35,852 nt of DNA from JAWOJF01 sp046481785 (GCA_046481785.1 JAWOJF010000082.1:1-35852); one strand, 5' to 3'. Positions 1-8,989 are shown, numbered from the stretch's first letter. Numbers and translations: made by a program. The notes: generated from the sequence alone by a model not told the origin.

Positions 1-48
1 TACATTCAAACCTCAGATAATGGTTTCTTGGTTGTCGGCCACTATGTT

Positions 49-1713
49 TCATAGTCCGCTGCCAGTTTTAGAAAGAGAAATCTGCAAATTTCCTTTATCG
101 GTATTAGGGAAAGCATATTTAATTACATTAAGTACAAGTTCAGTAATAATAAGTCCGCACGGAATAGCTACATTAATAGGTACTTCATAACTTGTAATCT
201 CGTATGAAACATAAATACTTTTTTGACAATCAATATGGCTTTTAATTAAAAGCTCAACCAGGTCTTTTAAATATTGGCCGAGATCAAGTTTCGAAAGGTT
301 CCCGGTACGGTAGAGCCTCTCATGAACAAGTGACATAGCCTGAATACGGTTCCTCATTTCAAGAAAACTATTACGGTGGGTTTCATCAGTTATTTTTGAG
401 CCTCTAATGTTAAGCAGTGATGATATCACCTGCATATTGTTTTTAGTCCGGTGGTAAAGTTCACGCAGCAGTACTTCTCTTTCTGCTACTTTCTCCTGCA
501 GTTTTGTAAGTGTTTCCTGAAGCTGCAATGCGGCCAGCTTCCTCTCTGTGATGTCCTGCATGGAGCCAACCCTTCTGATCTGTTTCCCATTCTCATCAAA
601 AACCGGCTTTACATAATATACCATATATTTAATTTTACCTCCGGGCAGCAGCACTCTGAATTCTAACTGTAAACCATTTTCAGCAGCCTTTTCAAGCATG
701 GTTTTTATAATCTTTCTGTCATCGGGATGGATAGACCCTATGGCTTCATCTACTGTGGGAGGGCCCAGACTCCTGTCCCTTTCAAAAATATCATATAATT
801 CATTTGACCATAATATTTTTCCCTGAATCAAATCCCATTCAAGAAATCCTATCTTAGCAATTTTTCGTGCCTGCTGCAATTTCAAACTGGTTTCAGTCAG
901 TTCATTCAGTGTTTTCTGGAGTTTTAACTCTGTAGTTTTTCTTTCAGTTATATCCAGTACAAGGATAAATATTCCTTCAGGTACAGGGTGGACAAAAGAT
1001 TCAAACCATTGTTTGGTGCCATCTTCAAAAACGAAATGATCTTCCACATGCTGATTAGTTCGCTCTTCCATACACCTTTTATACGAAGCAAAAAAAACAC
1101 TCTTTTCCACACCGGGTAACAGCTTTAACATATTCTTGCCAATCATTTCTTCTTTTTTACAGTGTGCATGGCGGGCATTGGCATCATTTACATAAATATA
1201 GTCCCAGTTAAACCCAATAATAGCGCAGCCCTCAAGCAGGTTATCAAGTGTAGTTCTGTAAACTTTTTCGTTTGTCAGAACCTGTTGTTCGGCCTTACGC
1301 TGTTCGGTAATATTATTAAAAATAACCGCAACCAGTTTGTCTCCGGGTTTACCAAAACGGCAGGCTTGTACAGTATAATATCTGTCTAATTGTTTTGCAG
1401 CATTTTCAAACTTTGCCGGTTTACCTGTTAAAGCAACATTACCATATAATTCAAACCAGTACTCTTCAAGATCAGGTACAAATTCTTTTATTGTTTTTCC
1501 TGTTGCATTATGTATGCCGGTATGCCGCTCGAAAGCAGGGTTAGTATCAACGAAACGGTAATTATAGGGATTATTTTTTTCATCGAAGAGTACCTCGATT
1601 ATGCAGAACCCCTGGTCTAATGAATCAAAAACAGCACGGTAATGGTTTAATGATTCTTCATGACCGGGAAAAGAAGGCATAAAGCTGGTAATAAGTTGAT
1701 TTTCTTCTTCCAA
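49..1713 (-). CDS. PAS-domain sensor histidine kinase (HisKA_2 type), broken at window edge
   Basis: This is a soluble sensor kinase with three PAS-like domains (about residues 24-138, 150-258 and 283-392, each ending in a 'DITER'-type PAC motif or close variant). A short coiled coil follows, then a HisKA_2 dimerisation/phosphoacceptor helix with 'ELYHRTKNN' (probable phospho-His 421). The start of the HATPase domain is present, with N-box 'ITELVLNVIKYAF' near 517-530. No membrane segment is visible, so sensing is probably cytoplasmic. The start is TTG at 1713; an ATG 11 codons later lacks an SD. The reading frame stops at 49-51, just before the ATP-binding G1 box. Downstream of this TGA the same frame still reads 'NIVADN', like a G1 box, so the stop and a second TGA nearby may be sequence errors at the contig edge rather than a true truncation. 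The ligand is unknown. Confidence 0.85.
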   Translation of the reverse strand: MEEENQLITSFMPSFPGHEESLNHYRAVFDSLDQGFCIIEVLFDEKNNPYNYRFVDTNPAFERHTGIHNATGKTIKEFVPDLEEYWFELYGNVALTGKPAKFENAAKQLDRYYTVQACRFGKPGDKLVAVIFNNITEQRKAEQQVLTNEKVYRTTLDNLLEGCAIIGFNWDYIYVNDANARHAHCKKEEMIGKNMLKLLPGVEKSVFFASYKRCMEERTNQHVEDHFVFEDGTKQWFESFVHPVPEGIFILVLDITERKTTELKLQKTLNELTETSLKLQQARKIAKIGFLEWDLIQGKILWSNELYDIFERDRSLGPPTVDEAIGSIHPDDRKIIKTMLEKAAENGLQLEFRVLLPGGKIKYMVYYVKPVFDENGKQIRRVGSMQDITERKLAALQLQETLTKLQEKVAEREVLLRELYHRTKNNMQVISSLLNIRGSKITDETHRNSFLEMRNRIQAMSLVHERLYRTGNLSKLDLGQYLKDLVELLIKSHIDCQKSIYVSYEITSYEVPINVAIPCGLIITELVLNVIKYAFPNTDKGNLQISLSKTGSGL

Positions 1714-1887
1714 TGGAATCCCCGTTTGTAGTGTTCTAACAGAACTTAGTGAAAATCTTGTTTATCCACAATCTGCATTTTTCATAAATTTCTCTGTAAA
1801 TGATTCAGACTACAATTCATTATTTTCAGGTGAAAAAAGCGGCACAACATTTTTTTAAATGATTAAAGATATCTCCATTTTAAGATA

Positions 1888-2652
1888 TTAAAAATTAAAA
1901 TCCAGTAAAATTTTCCATTTATCATCAGTCTTTTTCCATACCAGAGTATATAAACCTGCAAAATTTTCCATTTGCCATTTACCTATTTCAAATACAATAT
2001 CCTCTTTTACAGCGTTAATTATTTTTGTATCCAGACTCTTCATTTTCCAGCCCGGATTCAACATGAAACCATATCTTTCTCCAATCTCCTTCTCCCCTTT
2101 GGATAAATTAAAGCTGTTAAAATAGTATCCGTTTTCGGAATAAAGCTGTTTTGTAAGATCATCAGGTTTATTTGTATTAGCCACTTCTATCCACTTCTTT
2201 TTCAATTCATCAAAAAACTCTGATTCAGGCACAGAGGTAGTAATAAATGCCCGGGGATAAATAATCTCAAGCTCGCGTTTCCATTTTCCTGATTTGTTTT
2301 TCCATGCAATAATATAACTGAGAATATCTGTACCTGTTATATATGTTCCCATCTCCAGGTAGTTACCCGGATCATTTTCAAAATAGCCTGCAGTTTGAAA
2401 GTTTGTGATGGGTAATGTAAGGATATTTAACTCAGACAGGATTTGAACAATGCCATCTTTTCCCTGGAGCATTTTATTGTTAAACAGGATTGCCGCACCA
2501 TCATGGTAATGGTCTGTTATTAAAGTGTGGTCATTGTTATAGATTTTTATCCATTCAGTTTTCAGAGAATCGAGAAGGGAAATAGGTTGGGCGCTGATAG
2601 TTGTATATATAAAACAGGGTAAAGCAAATAAGTATAAAAATATTATTTTCAT
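1888..2652 (-). CDS. Secreted protein with two tandem NTF2/SnoaL-like (DUF4440-type) domains
   Basis: 254 aa. An N-terminal signal peptide (hydrophobic residues 3-20, likely cleavage after 'TISA') points to export. The mature part contains two similar ~110-residue halves. Each begins with a 'SLKTEWIKIYNN' / 'ELKKKWIEVANT' helix and ends in a strand with 'IIAWKNKSGKWKRELEI' / 'LVWKKTDDKWKILLDFN', the typical pattern of SnoaL-like/DUF4440 cone folds. Such domains bind small hydrophobic molecules or act as ketosteroid-isomerase-like enzymes; no substrate can be assigned here. The start has an AGGA-type SD ('gcaggaatgtctt' before ATG). It lies alone between the kinase and the DUF1846 gene on the same strand, with gaps that make co-transcription uncertain. 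Confidence 0.65.
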   Translation of the reverse strand: MKIIFLYLFALPCFIYTTISAQPISLLDSLKTEWIKIYNNDHTLITDHYHDGAAILFNNKMLQGKDGIVQILSELNILTLPITNFQTAGYFENDPGNYLEMGTYITGTDILSYIIAWKNKSGKWKRELEIIYPRAFITTSVPESEFFDELKKKWIEVANTNKPDDLTKQLYSENGYYFNSFNLSKGEKEIGERYGFMLNPGWKMKSLDTKIINAVKEDIVFEIGKWQMENFAGLYTLVWKKTDDKWKILLDFNF

Positions 2653-2722
2653 AAGACATTCCTGCGGATTATTTTGATATTAAAATTAATGATCAGTAGA
2701 ACAGGCAAGCTAGTCTGTTCTG

Positions 2723-4240
2723 CTAAGATATAAACAAACTCTTGGAAGAAAAATCAGGATCGCTGGTAAGATGCACACCTATTTTTCTCAGTCCTGCTTC
2801 ATCACCGGGAGTAGGTATGTGTGTAATATGAACTTCACATCCTTCAAGTTCTTTTAACTTTTCAAGTGCCATTTGTGCAGCAGGATTAGAAATGGAACTG
2901 ATACTTAGTGCAATTAAAACCTCCTCAAGATCAAGACTAACGCCCTTACCCCGCAGAACTTCTTTTTTTAAGTACTTTAAAGAATCCATAATATTTTTTG
3001 GAAGCAGTTTAAGGTTATCAGGCAATTGTGCAAGGTGCTTTGTGGCATTAAGTATTAAACTTCCTGCCGCATGCATGATGGGAGAATTTTTTCCTGTAAT
3101 AATTGTTCCATCTTTTAATTCGATTGCAGCACCAACAAATATTCCTTCATTCCCTTTATTTTTCCTTTCACCTTCCATGGCTGCTTCCCTTGCGGGCATT
3201 ACAGTAGAGCGGTCTTCAATTTTTGCACCAATATTATCCATAATCATTTCAGCGCGCTGCACTGTTTCCACATCCGTTAGCCCCATGGCATACTCTGCAG
3301 AGCATCTGAAGTAACGCCTTATAATCTCCTGGTGAGATGCCTGAGAGACAGAATCATCATTAATTATTCCGAATCCAATACGGTTAACTCCCATATCTGT
3401 GGGCGATTTATAAAAAGATTCTTCCCCGGTAATTTTTTCAATAATTCTTTTTAGTAATGGGAAAGCTTCAATATCGCGGTTATAGTTTACAGTTGTCTGG
3501 TTATATGCTGCAAGATGATGGTGGTCAATCATGTTAACATCTTTAAGATCAACAGTAGCGGCTTCGTATGCTGCATTAACTTTATGATTGAGCGGAAGAT
3601 TCCAGATAGGAAATGTTTCAAACTTAGCATAACCTGCTTTCATTCCCCGTTTATATTCATGGTATAACTGGCTTAGGCAGGTTGCCAGCTTTCCGCTTCC
3701 GGGCCCGGGGCCGGTAACAACCACAATAGGTTTTGTGGTTTTTATATAATCATTAGCGCCGTAACCTTCATCGCTTACAATTAAATCAACATCTGTGGGA
3801 TATCCTTTGGTGAATTTATGGGTATAAACTTTAATCCCGCGGCGTTCCAATTTGTTTTTAAAAGCCATTGCAGAAGGCTGTCCCTCATACCGCGTAATAA
3901 CAATTGATGTAATTTCAATTCCCCACTCAGAAAAATCATCAATGGTTTTAAGCGCATCCACATCATAGGTAATGCCAAAATCTGCACGGATTTTTTTCCT
4001 TTCAATATCCCCGGCATAAATGCAAAGAATAACTTCTGTTTTATCTTTAAGTTTCTGCAGCAGCCGCATTTTAACATTAGGATCAAAACCGGGGAGTACT
4101 CTTGCAGCATGGTAGTCAAACAGAAGCTTCCCGCCGAACTCAAGATAAAGCTTATTGTTAAACCGTACTACTCTCTTTAATATTTCTTCGCTCTGTTCTT
4201 TCAGATACTTTTTGTTGTCAAACCCGGTATTATGCTGCAC
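2723..4240 (-). CDS. DUF1846 (UPF0371) family protein
   Basis: 505 aa, the usual full length of the DUF1846/UPF0371 family. Family-like features include 'RVLPGFDPNVKMRLL' near the N-terminus, a glycine-rich 'VVVTGPGPGSGKLATCLSQ' stretch around residue 175, and 'VNMIDHHHLAAYNQTTVNYNRD'. The family is widespread in Firmicutes, Actinobacteria and some Bacteroidota and has known crystal structures. To my knowledge no biochemical function is firmly established, and the GPGSGK segment suggests nucleotide or phosphate binding. The start is GTG at 4240 with a good SD (AAGGGG, 5-6 nt upstream). It is divergent from the next gene across a 222-bp region. The protein is cytosolic, with no signal peptide or membrane segment. 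Confidence 0.85.
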   Translation of the reverse strand: MQHNTGFDNKKYLKEQSEEILKRVVRFNNKLYLEFGGKLLFDYHAARVLPGFDPNVKMRLLQKLKDKTEVILCIYAGDIERKKIRADFGITYDVDALKTIDDFSEWGIEITSIVITRYEGQPSAMAFKNKLERRGIKVYTHKFTKGYPTDVDLIVSDEGYGANDYIKTTKPIVVVTGPGPGSGKLATCLSQLYHEYKRGMKAGYAKFETFPIWNLPLNHKVNAAYEAATVDLKDVNMIDHHHLAAYNQTTVNYNRDIEAFPLLKRIIEKITGEESFYKSPTDMGVNRIGFGIINDDSVSQASHQEIIRRYFRCSAEYAMGLTDVETVQRAEMIMDNIGAKIEDRSTVMPAREAAMEGERKNKGNEGIFVGAAIELKDGTIITGKNSPIMHAAGSLILNATKHLAQLPDNLKLLPKNIMDSLKYLKKEVLRGKGVSLDLEEVLIALSISSISNPAAQMALEKLKELEGCEVHITHIPTPGDEAGLRKIGVHLTSDPDFSSKSLFIS

Positions 4241-4313
4241 AGGAACCCCTTTTAGTGATTGGTGAAGGTTTCAAAAAATTACTGCATAAAAATAAAGAAA
4301 AGAAGAGCCTATA

Positions 4314-4358
4314 AAAAGCAGCACATTGTAATTCTATTTCAGATATGCTGCTGCTTTT
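4314..4358. other. 10-bp inverted repeat between divergent genes
   Basis: The arm AAAAGCAGCA (4314-4323) is exactly complementary to TGCTGCTTTT (4349-4358), with a 25-nt spacer. It sits upstream of both the DUF1846 gene and the HTH_42 gene, so a terminator role is unlikely unless it insulates the two promoters. It could be an operator or a cruciform. No factor can be named. Confidence 0.35.
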
Positions 4359-4462
4359 GACGGCAAAAGATTTTTTTTCCTTGTTTTAGAGCCGTCCGGA
4401 CAGATTTGATTGGATTGAATTAAAATTTATGTTTTTTTGTTAAAAAAGCTTAGATTATTAAA

Positions 4463-5587
4463 ATGGTAAAAAACATCGTCATTTATAAACCTGTACATTA
4501 TACAACAACAGATCTTATTAACTTCCGGCTGCGGAACCATCAGCTAAGCCGGCAGAAATTTAAATCTCCCGCAGAGCTTGTAAAACATTTTGGTGCTATG
4601 CAGGCTCAGGATTATTCCGGTGCTAAATGGGCTATCGGTCTTCGCCTTAAAAATGTTATTGATTCCAATATTGAAAAGTCAATAGCAGAGAGAAAGATAA
4701 TCCGTGCATGGCCTTTACGGGGCACACTTCATTTTATTGCTGCTGATGATATAAGACGGGTACTGGAACTTACGGCTCCACAAATGAATAAAGCTTCTTC
4801 AATCCGTGATAAACAATTGGGAATAGATGAAAAGCTTCAAAGCAAAAGTAAAAACGTTTTTGAAAGATGTATGGCAGGGAAGAAAGAGCTTACGCGCGAA
4901 GAATTAATTACTGAATTGAATATGGCGGGAATAAAAGCAAATGGTGTCATTCTTTCACACCTTCTGTATAAGGCGGGAAGAGATCAACTTGTTTGTTTTG
5001 GTGTAAAGAGGGGAAAACAATTTACTTATACATTACTTGATGATTGGGTCCCCAAAACAAAAATGATAAGCAGGGAAGAGGCACTTGCAGAATTAACCAG
5101 GACGTATTTTAAAAGTCATGGGCCGGCACAGCTTAAGGATTTTGCATGGTGGGCGGGCATAACGGCAGGGGATGCAAAAACAGGGCTCGAAATTGTGAAG
5201 CCGGCACTAATAAGCCTGGATATTAATGGTAGTATTTACTGGCAGCCAAATGATTTGCAGGATACAATGCATAATATATCCGGTGTTTACTTGCTTCCCT
5301 GGTGGGACGAATATCTTGTTGCTTATAAAGACCGTTCGGCTGTTCTTGATCCTTCATTTACTAAAATGGTAAATGCGGGGGGTGGAATGCTGAACCCTGT
5401 TATTATTCTAAATGGCAGGGTGGCAGGTACATGGAAAAGGGAAATAAAAAATGATACTATTATTATACGGATTAATAAGTTTGTTTCTCTTTCCAGGTCA
5501 GACAAAGATAAAATCATATTGGCGGCAGAGAAGTATGGTAAATTTTATGATACACATGTTCATGTCGAATTCAAAAAACTAACTTAA
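4463..5587 (+). CDS. HTH_42 winged-helix protein, AlkZ/YcaQ-like DNA glycosylase family
   Basis: 374 aa. It matches the HTH_42 (winged helix DNA-binding) family: 'RLRNHQLSR...FGAMQAQDYSGAKWAIGLRL', then 'RAWPLRGTLHFIAADDIRRVL', and a C-terminal wing region 'LLPWWDEYLVAYKDRSAVL'. Characterised members are monofunctional DNA glycosylases that excise bulky alkyl adducts or unhook interstrand crosslinks: AlkZ in azinomycin producers, and YcaQ/AlkX in E. coli. From memory of that literature, AlkZ uses a QxQ catalytic motif where YcaQ has a QxD-type motif. Here residues 47-49 read Q-A-Q, favouring the AlkZ-like subgroup. The start ATG has no clear SD. No toxin biosynthesis genes are nearby, so a housekeeping repair role is more likely than self-resistance. 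The family is well supported; the subgroup is inferred. Confidence 0.75.
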   Translation: MVKNIVIYKPVHYTTTDLINFRLRNHQLSRQKFKSPAELVKHFGAMQAQDYSGAKWAIGLRLKNVIDSNIEKSIAERKIIRAWPLRGTLHFIAADDIRRVLELTAPQMNKASSIRDKQLGIDEKLQSKSKNVFERCMAGKKELTREELITELNMAGIKANGVILSHLLYKAGRDQLVCFGVKRGKQFTYTLLDDWVPKTKMISREEALAELTRTYFKSHGPAQLKDFAWWAGITAGDAKTGLEIVKPALISLDINGSIYWQPNDLQDTMHNISGVYLLPWWDEYLVAYKDRSAVLDPSFTKMVNAGGGMLNPVIILNGRVAGTWKREIKNDTIIIRINKFVSLSRSDKDKIILAAEKYGKFYDTHVHVEFKKLT

Positions 5588-5714
5588 GCATAGAATTAGC
5601 AGTCCAATCCTGTATTCCTGTCACAGATCCCCTTGGAAATTCCAAAAATATATCAAATAATAACAATATTTTTATTGAAAACGAGTTGTTATTCACCTAT
5701 TTTAGAACACTAAA

Positions 5715-6575
5715 ATGGAAAAAGTTACTTTTACCAAAATGAGCGGAGCGGGAAATGATTTTATCGTAATAGATAAAAACTCCAATTCTCATTTTGTCCT
5801 TTCCGATTCTGCTGTACAAAAACTTTGCAGCAGGCGGAATGGTATCGGCTCAGACGGCTTAATAACAATTGAAAACAGTCCTGAATACGATTTTTTAATG
5901 GGATACTATAATGCTGATGGTTCGCACGGCAGCTTGTGCGGCAACGGTGCAAGGTGTGCTGTTTATTTTGCAGGACTTACAGGACGGGTTAAAAACGGTA
6001 AAACTGTTTTTGCTTCAAATAATATTAAGTACTCGGGTGAGATTTTAGGTGAGGAGAAGGTTAGGTTTTATCTCAATCCCCCTTATGATACCAGGCTTAA
6101 TTTTGAATTGAAAGCAGGGGGTGCTGCTATAAATGCATCATTTACAAATACCGGCTCTCCTCATGTAGTTATAAGTTTAGATGATCTGAACAGAGCTGCT
6201 GGGGCTGAAAAGTATAAAAATATAAATGAGCTGCCGGTTTTTGAACTTGGCAGGGAAATTCGTTATCTGAAAGAATTTGCTCCCGGCGGAACAAATGTAA
6301 ATTTTATTCAGGTGTCTGGTAAAAAAATATATATCAGAACATACGAAAGAGGAGTAGAAGACGAAACTTTGGCCTGCGGAACAGGTGCTACTGCCTCGGC
6401 ATTAATTGGTAATATGAACTTTAATCTGCAGCCGCCAATTTCACTAATTACATTCGGCGGTGATGAGTTAATTGTAGATTATCAAAAAGAAGAAAAAGAA
6501 ATTAAGAATCTGTCCTTAACAGGCCCGGTAAAAGTTGTCTATACCGGTGAGTTCTTACTAAACAAGTTTTTATAA
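5715..6575 (+). CDS. dapF: Diaminopimelate epimerase
   Basis: 286 aa, a standard length. DapF interconverts LL- and meso-diaminopimelate for lysine and peptidoglycan synthesis in the cytosol, using two cysteines as acid/base without a cofactor. Both are present: Cys75 in 'GSLCGNGARC' and Cys221 in 'ETLACGTGATAS'. The N-terminus 'FTKMSGAGNDFIVID' is also diagnostic. The two pseudo-symmetric halves are intact. The start ATG lacks an SD. It is followed after 15 nt by a small gene with its own SD, and the pair ends at a strong terminator, so they probably form a two-gene unit. Confidence 0.97.
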   Translation: MEKVTFTKMSGAGNDFIVIDKNSNSHFVLSDSAVQKLCSRRNGIGSDGLITIENSPEYDFLMGYYNADGSHGSLCGNGARCAVYFAGLTGRVKNGKTVFASNNIKYSGEILGEEKVRFYLNPPYDTRLNFELKAGGAAINASFTNTGSPHVVISLDDLNRAAGAEKYKNINELPVFELGREIRYLKEFAPGGTNVNFIQVSGKKIYIRTYERGVEDETLACGTGATASALIGNMNFNLQPPISLITFGGDELIVDYQKEEKEIKNLSLTGPVKVVYTGEFLLNKFL

Positions 6576-6590
6576 TTATCCGGAGAAAAA

Positions 6591-6896
6591 ATGAGAAAGG
6601 TATTATTCTCAATTCAGTATGAAATTCTATCAGAAAAAAGAAATGAGTATTTAAGTGTTGTAAAGGAATTAAAAAACCTGCTTAAAGCCGATGGGCTTGA
6701 AAGTTATGCTGTTTATGAAATCAAAGGTAAAAATAATTCTTTTGAAGAAATATATACCTTTTCTTCACCTGAAGCATTTGAAAATTTTGATGATGATCAG
6801 AATGAAAGATTAAATATTCTGATAAACAAACTTAATGACTTAACTACTGAAAATTCCACAAAGTATACTACTCTTTATGAGTTAACAGAAGTTTAA
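6591..6896 (+). CDS. Small protein of unknown function, possibly a dimeric alpha/beta-barrel fold
   Basis: 101 aa, with SD CGGAG 6 nt before ATG. No family is recognised with confidence. The pattern of an N-terminal strand ('KVLFSIQYEI'), a long charged helix ('EKRNEYLSVVKELKNLL'), a strand pair ('SYAVYEIKGKNNSFEEIYTF') and a second helix ('EAFENFDDDQNERLNILINKLNDL') is what ABM/Dabb-like ferredoxin-fold proteins look like. No catalytic residues can be assigned. It is 15 nt downstream of dapF and directly upstream of an intrinsic terminator, so it is probably co-transcribed with dapF. The fold is an inference. Confidence 0.6.
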   Translation: MRKVLFSIQYEILSEKRNEYLSVVKELKNLLKADGLESYAVYEIKGKNNSFEEIYTFSSPEAFENFDDDQNERLNILINKLNDLTTENSTKYTTLYELTEV

Positions 6897-6897
6897 T

Positions 6898-6921
6898 AAA
6901 AGCGGCTTATGCCGCTTTTTT
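6898..6921 (+). terminator. Rho-independent terminator after dapF and its small partner gene
   Basis: Perfect 9-bp stem AAAAGCGGC / GCCGCTTTT with a TTAT tetraloop, followed by further T residues. It starts 2 nt after the stop codon of the small gene. The A-rich 5' arm means it could also work on the minus strand. Confidence 0.9.
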
Positions 6922-7177
6922 ATTTATAATTTTTGTAAGCTTCCTTCAAACAAGATGCTAAAATAGTTACAAACATCTTTAAATTCTTCTGTAAATATTT
7001 ACAACAATTTTTACAGCTCTCTGCGTTATGCCTTTTTTGAAATTCATTTTCTTTCTATCTTTATACTTGCAGAACAGATATTCTTGTATGTTATTTTTTA
7101 ACATCCATTCATAATCATACTGCTGAATATAAAATAAATGTTGTTGGCAAATACTTAACATTCTAATTTATTGAAAT

Positions 7178-8215
7178 ATGTACGAGTACGTTGGCGCATT
7201 ACATATGCATTCCGTTTTTTCGGATGGCTCCGGAGAAGTAAAAGATATTGCCGGCTTTGCCGGTGAATCCGGCCTGGACTATATTATTCTTACCGATCAC
7301 AATACACTGAGAGCCTTGAAGGAGGGGTATGAAGGCTGGTATGGTAATACAGTTCTGCTTGTAGGATGTGAAATAAATGATAAAGAAAATAAAAACCACT
7401 ACCTGGCTTTAAGAATTGATGAGGCTTACTCTACGAGGATGTCGGCAAAAGAGTATGTTAAAAAAGTAAAGGAAGCTGGCGGAATAGGCTTTCTTGCCCA
7501 CCCTCATGAAAAAAGAACACATATGAAGGAACATCCCCCTTATCCATGGACTGAATGGGATGTTAATGATTTTACAGGGATCGAAATATGGAATCACATG
7601 TCGGAATGGATGGAAAATCTTACTGAACAGAATAAATACCAGTCATTCCTTCATCCGTTAAAAACAATTGTTGCTCCTCCCGATGTAACACTGCGGAAAT
7701 GGGATGAGCTTAATTTGAAACGCCGTGTAGTAGGTATTGGCGGTGTTGATGCTCATGCGCATAAATATAATCTTCTCGGCTTTCTTGAAGTTGAAATATT
7801 TCCTTATAAGGTATTATTTAAATCAATCAGGACTCATATACTGCCTGATAAAGAGATAAAACCTGATATGCCTTTTAACGAAGTAAAAAAAATAATTTAC
7901 AATGCACTTGAAACAGGAAGCTGTTTTGTAGCAAATGATTATCATGCCGATTCCCGCGGCTTCAGGTTTTTTGCCGAGAGCAACGGTAAGATATACCGGA
8001 TGGGTGAAACAGTGCCGGCAACAAGGAATATTAACCTGAGAGTTATGGCTCCCGTCTTAAGTGCTGAGATCAGGCTGATCCATAACGGCAAATGTGCGGA
8101 AGTACTTAATAACAATGAAGCAGAATTTATAGTTAACAAAAAGGGGATATACCGTATTGAAGCGTACCTGAACGGTAAAGCATGGGTATATTCAAATCAT
8201 ATAAGGATAGAATAG
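7178..8215 (+). CDS. PHP-domain metallohydrolase (CehA/McbA-like)
   Basis: 345 aa. The four PHP metal-binding motifs are visible: 'HMHSVFSDG' (His9, His11), 'LTDHNT' (near 39-43), 'GFLAHPHEK' (about 105-112) and 'GGVDAHAH' (about 186-193), with 'VGCEIN' supplying a likely Glu. The C-terminal ~90 residues form a separate beta-rich segment ('RLIHNGKCAEVL...YRIEAYLNGKAWVYSNHIRIE') as seen in CehA/McbA-type PHP hydrolases. The family hydrolyses phosphoesters or other esters using two or three metals; the substrate is unknown. There is no signal peptide. The ATG has no SD. The stop codon abuts a GAATT-type repeat array. It stands alone. Confidence 0.85.
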   Translation: MYEYVGALHMHSVFSDGSGEVKDIAGFAGESGLDYIILTDHNTLRALKEGYEGWYGNTVLLVGCEINDKENKNHYLALRIDEAYSTRMSAKEYVKKVKEAGGIGFLAHPHEKRTHMKEHPPYPWTEWDVNDFTGIEIWNHMSEWMENLTEQNKYQSFLHPLKTIVAPPDVTLRKWDELNLKRRVVGIGGVDAHAHKYNLLGFLEVEIFPYKVLFKSIRTHILPDKEIKPDMPFNEVKKIIYNALETGSCFVANDYHADSRGFRFFAESNGKIYRMGETVPATRNINLRVMAPVLSAEIRLIHNGKCAEVLNNNEAEFIVNKKGIYRIEAYLNGKAWVYSNHIRIE

Positions 8216-8216
8216 A

Positions 8217-8288
8217 GAATTGGCGAATTCCCGAATTGCCGAATTCCCGAATTGCCGAATTCTCGAATTGCCGAATTCTCGAATTGAC
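8217..8288. repeat. Array of ~8-bp GAATT-core units
   Basis: About nine consecutive copies of a unit alternating between CGAATTGC and CGAATTCC/CGAATTCT, effectively a 16-bp tandem repeat repeated four times. The GAATTC cores are themselves palindromic. It begins just after the stop codon of the PHP gene. A related, more degenerate array lies at 9088-9241. Confidence 0.85.
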
Positions 8289-8570
8289 TAATATAAGATT
8301 TTCTGAAGTCAGATTAGTAATCTGCACACGATTCTATAACTATAAAGATATTAGTTTTTAAACCAATCTATCGGTAGTCGTGAACTCACTCCAATCCTCC
8401 TTTACATGGAGGTGATATTGTAATTCTCATCATTAAATAATTCTATCAGTTCATATCAATCTTTTATAACTAAAAATGGGGTTGCAACGAATCTATTTAT
8501 CCAGACTCGCTACCTCCTAAATCATAATTCCTAAATCTCAAATCTTTTATCTTATCCATTTAAAAATAAA
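8289..8570. other. Intergenic stretch without a recognisable gene
   Basis: AT-rich and full of stops in all frames. The only local structure is a short CCTCC...GGAGG hairpin (about 8396-8411). Near 8518-8548 there is a run of 'CTAAATC'-like words resembling other low-complexity intergenic repeats in this window. Confidence 0.5.
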
Positions 8571-8849
8571 ATGGTAATAACTATGGAATGGGTAGATCTT
8601 CTGCAGTGGCCGGCTATGTTATTTACAATAATTGGAGCATGGATGGCGGGTTCTCAAAAACAATCAAAAAGAATGATTGGCTTTTGGTCGTTTCTTGGCG
8701 GTAATGCTTTGTGGATGGCATGGGGAATATATGATGATGCGTGGGCTTTAATAATAGTACAGGTATTTTTAGCTTTTATAAATATTAGAGGAGCGAAAAA
8801 GAATGCATCAGAAGAAGCTAAACAGGAGATAAAGGGAATGGTAGAGTAG
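8571..8849 (+). CDS. Small three-helix membrane protein, PnuC/PQ-loop-like half transporter
   Basis: 92 aa with three hydrophobic segments (about residues 9-24, 36-52 and 56-72) and a charged C-terminal tail. 'WSFLGGNALWMAWGIYDDAWALIIVQVFLAFINIRG' resembles the second half of PnuC-type nicotinamide riboside transporters and the three-helix unit of SemiSWEET/PQ-loop proteins. If so, it would work as a dimer in the inner membrane. The substrate is unknown. Two starts are possible: ATG at 8571, or ATG at 8583, which begins 'MEWVDLLQW'. Neither has a good SD. It is flanked by repeat-rich DNA on both sides. Confidence 0.55.
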   Translation: MVITMEWVDLLQWPAMLFTIIGAWMAGSQKQSKRMIGFWSFLGGNALWMAWGIYDDAWALIIVQVFLAFINIRGAKKNASEEAKQEIKGMVE

Positions 8850-8945
8850 CGGGCAGTAAGAAAACTGCTGAAGAAAAGATAGAATTTTACCTGTATCGTG
8901 ACAGCATTTTTCACCAAAATTATTCTTATTTTAACACGCTCAATT

Positions 8946-8984
8946 ATAATTAAAAATTCAAATTATCTTTCAATTTTTAATTAT
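8946..8984. repeat. AT-only inverted repeat
   Basis: A perfect 13-bp inverted repeat, ATAATTAAAAATT (8946-8958) and its complement (8972-8984). It belongs to the same AATTAAAAATTGAAA-like word family that is seen inside mazG at 21051-21083. It lies just upstream of the tRNA gene. Confidence 0.6.
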
Positions 8985-8989
8985 GCATT

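Noticed and set aside
2892..3314. 140-codon plus-strand ORF opposite the DUF1846 gene
   Set aside because: It is a shadow of a well-conserved gene; the translation is low-complexity Ser/Pro/Ile-rich and has no SD.
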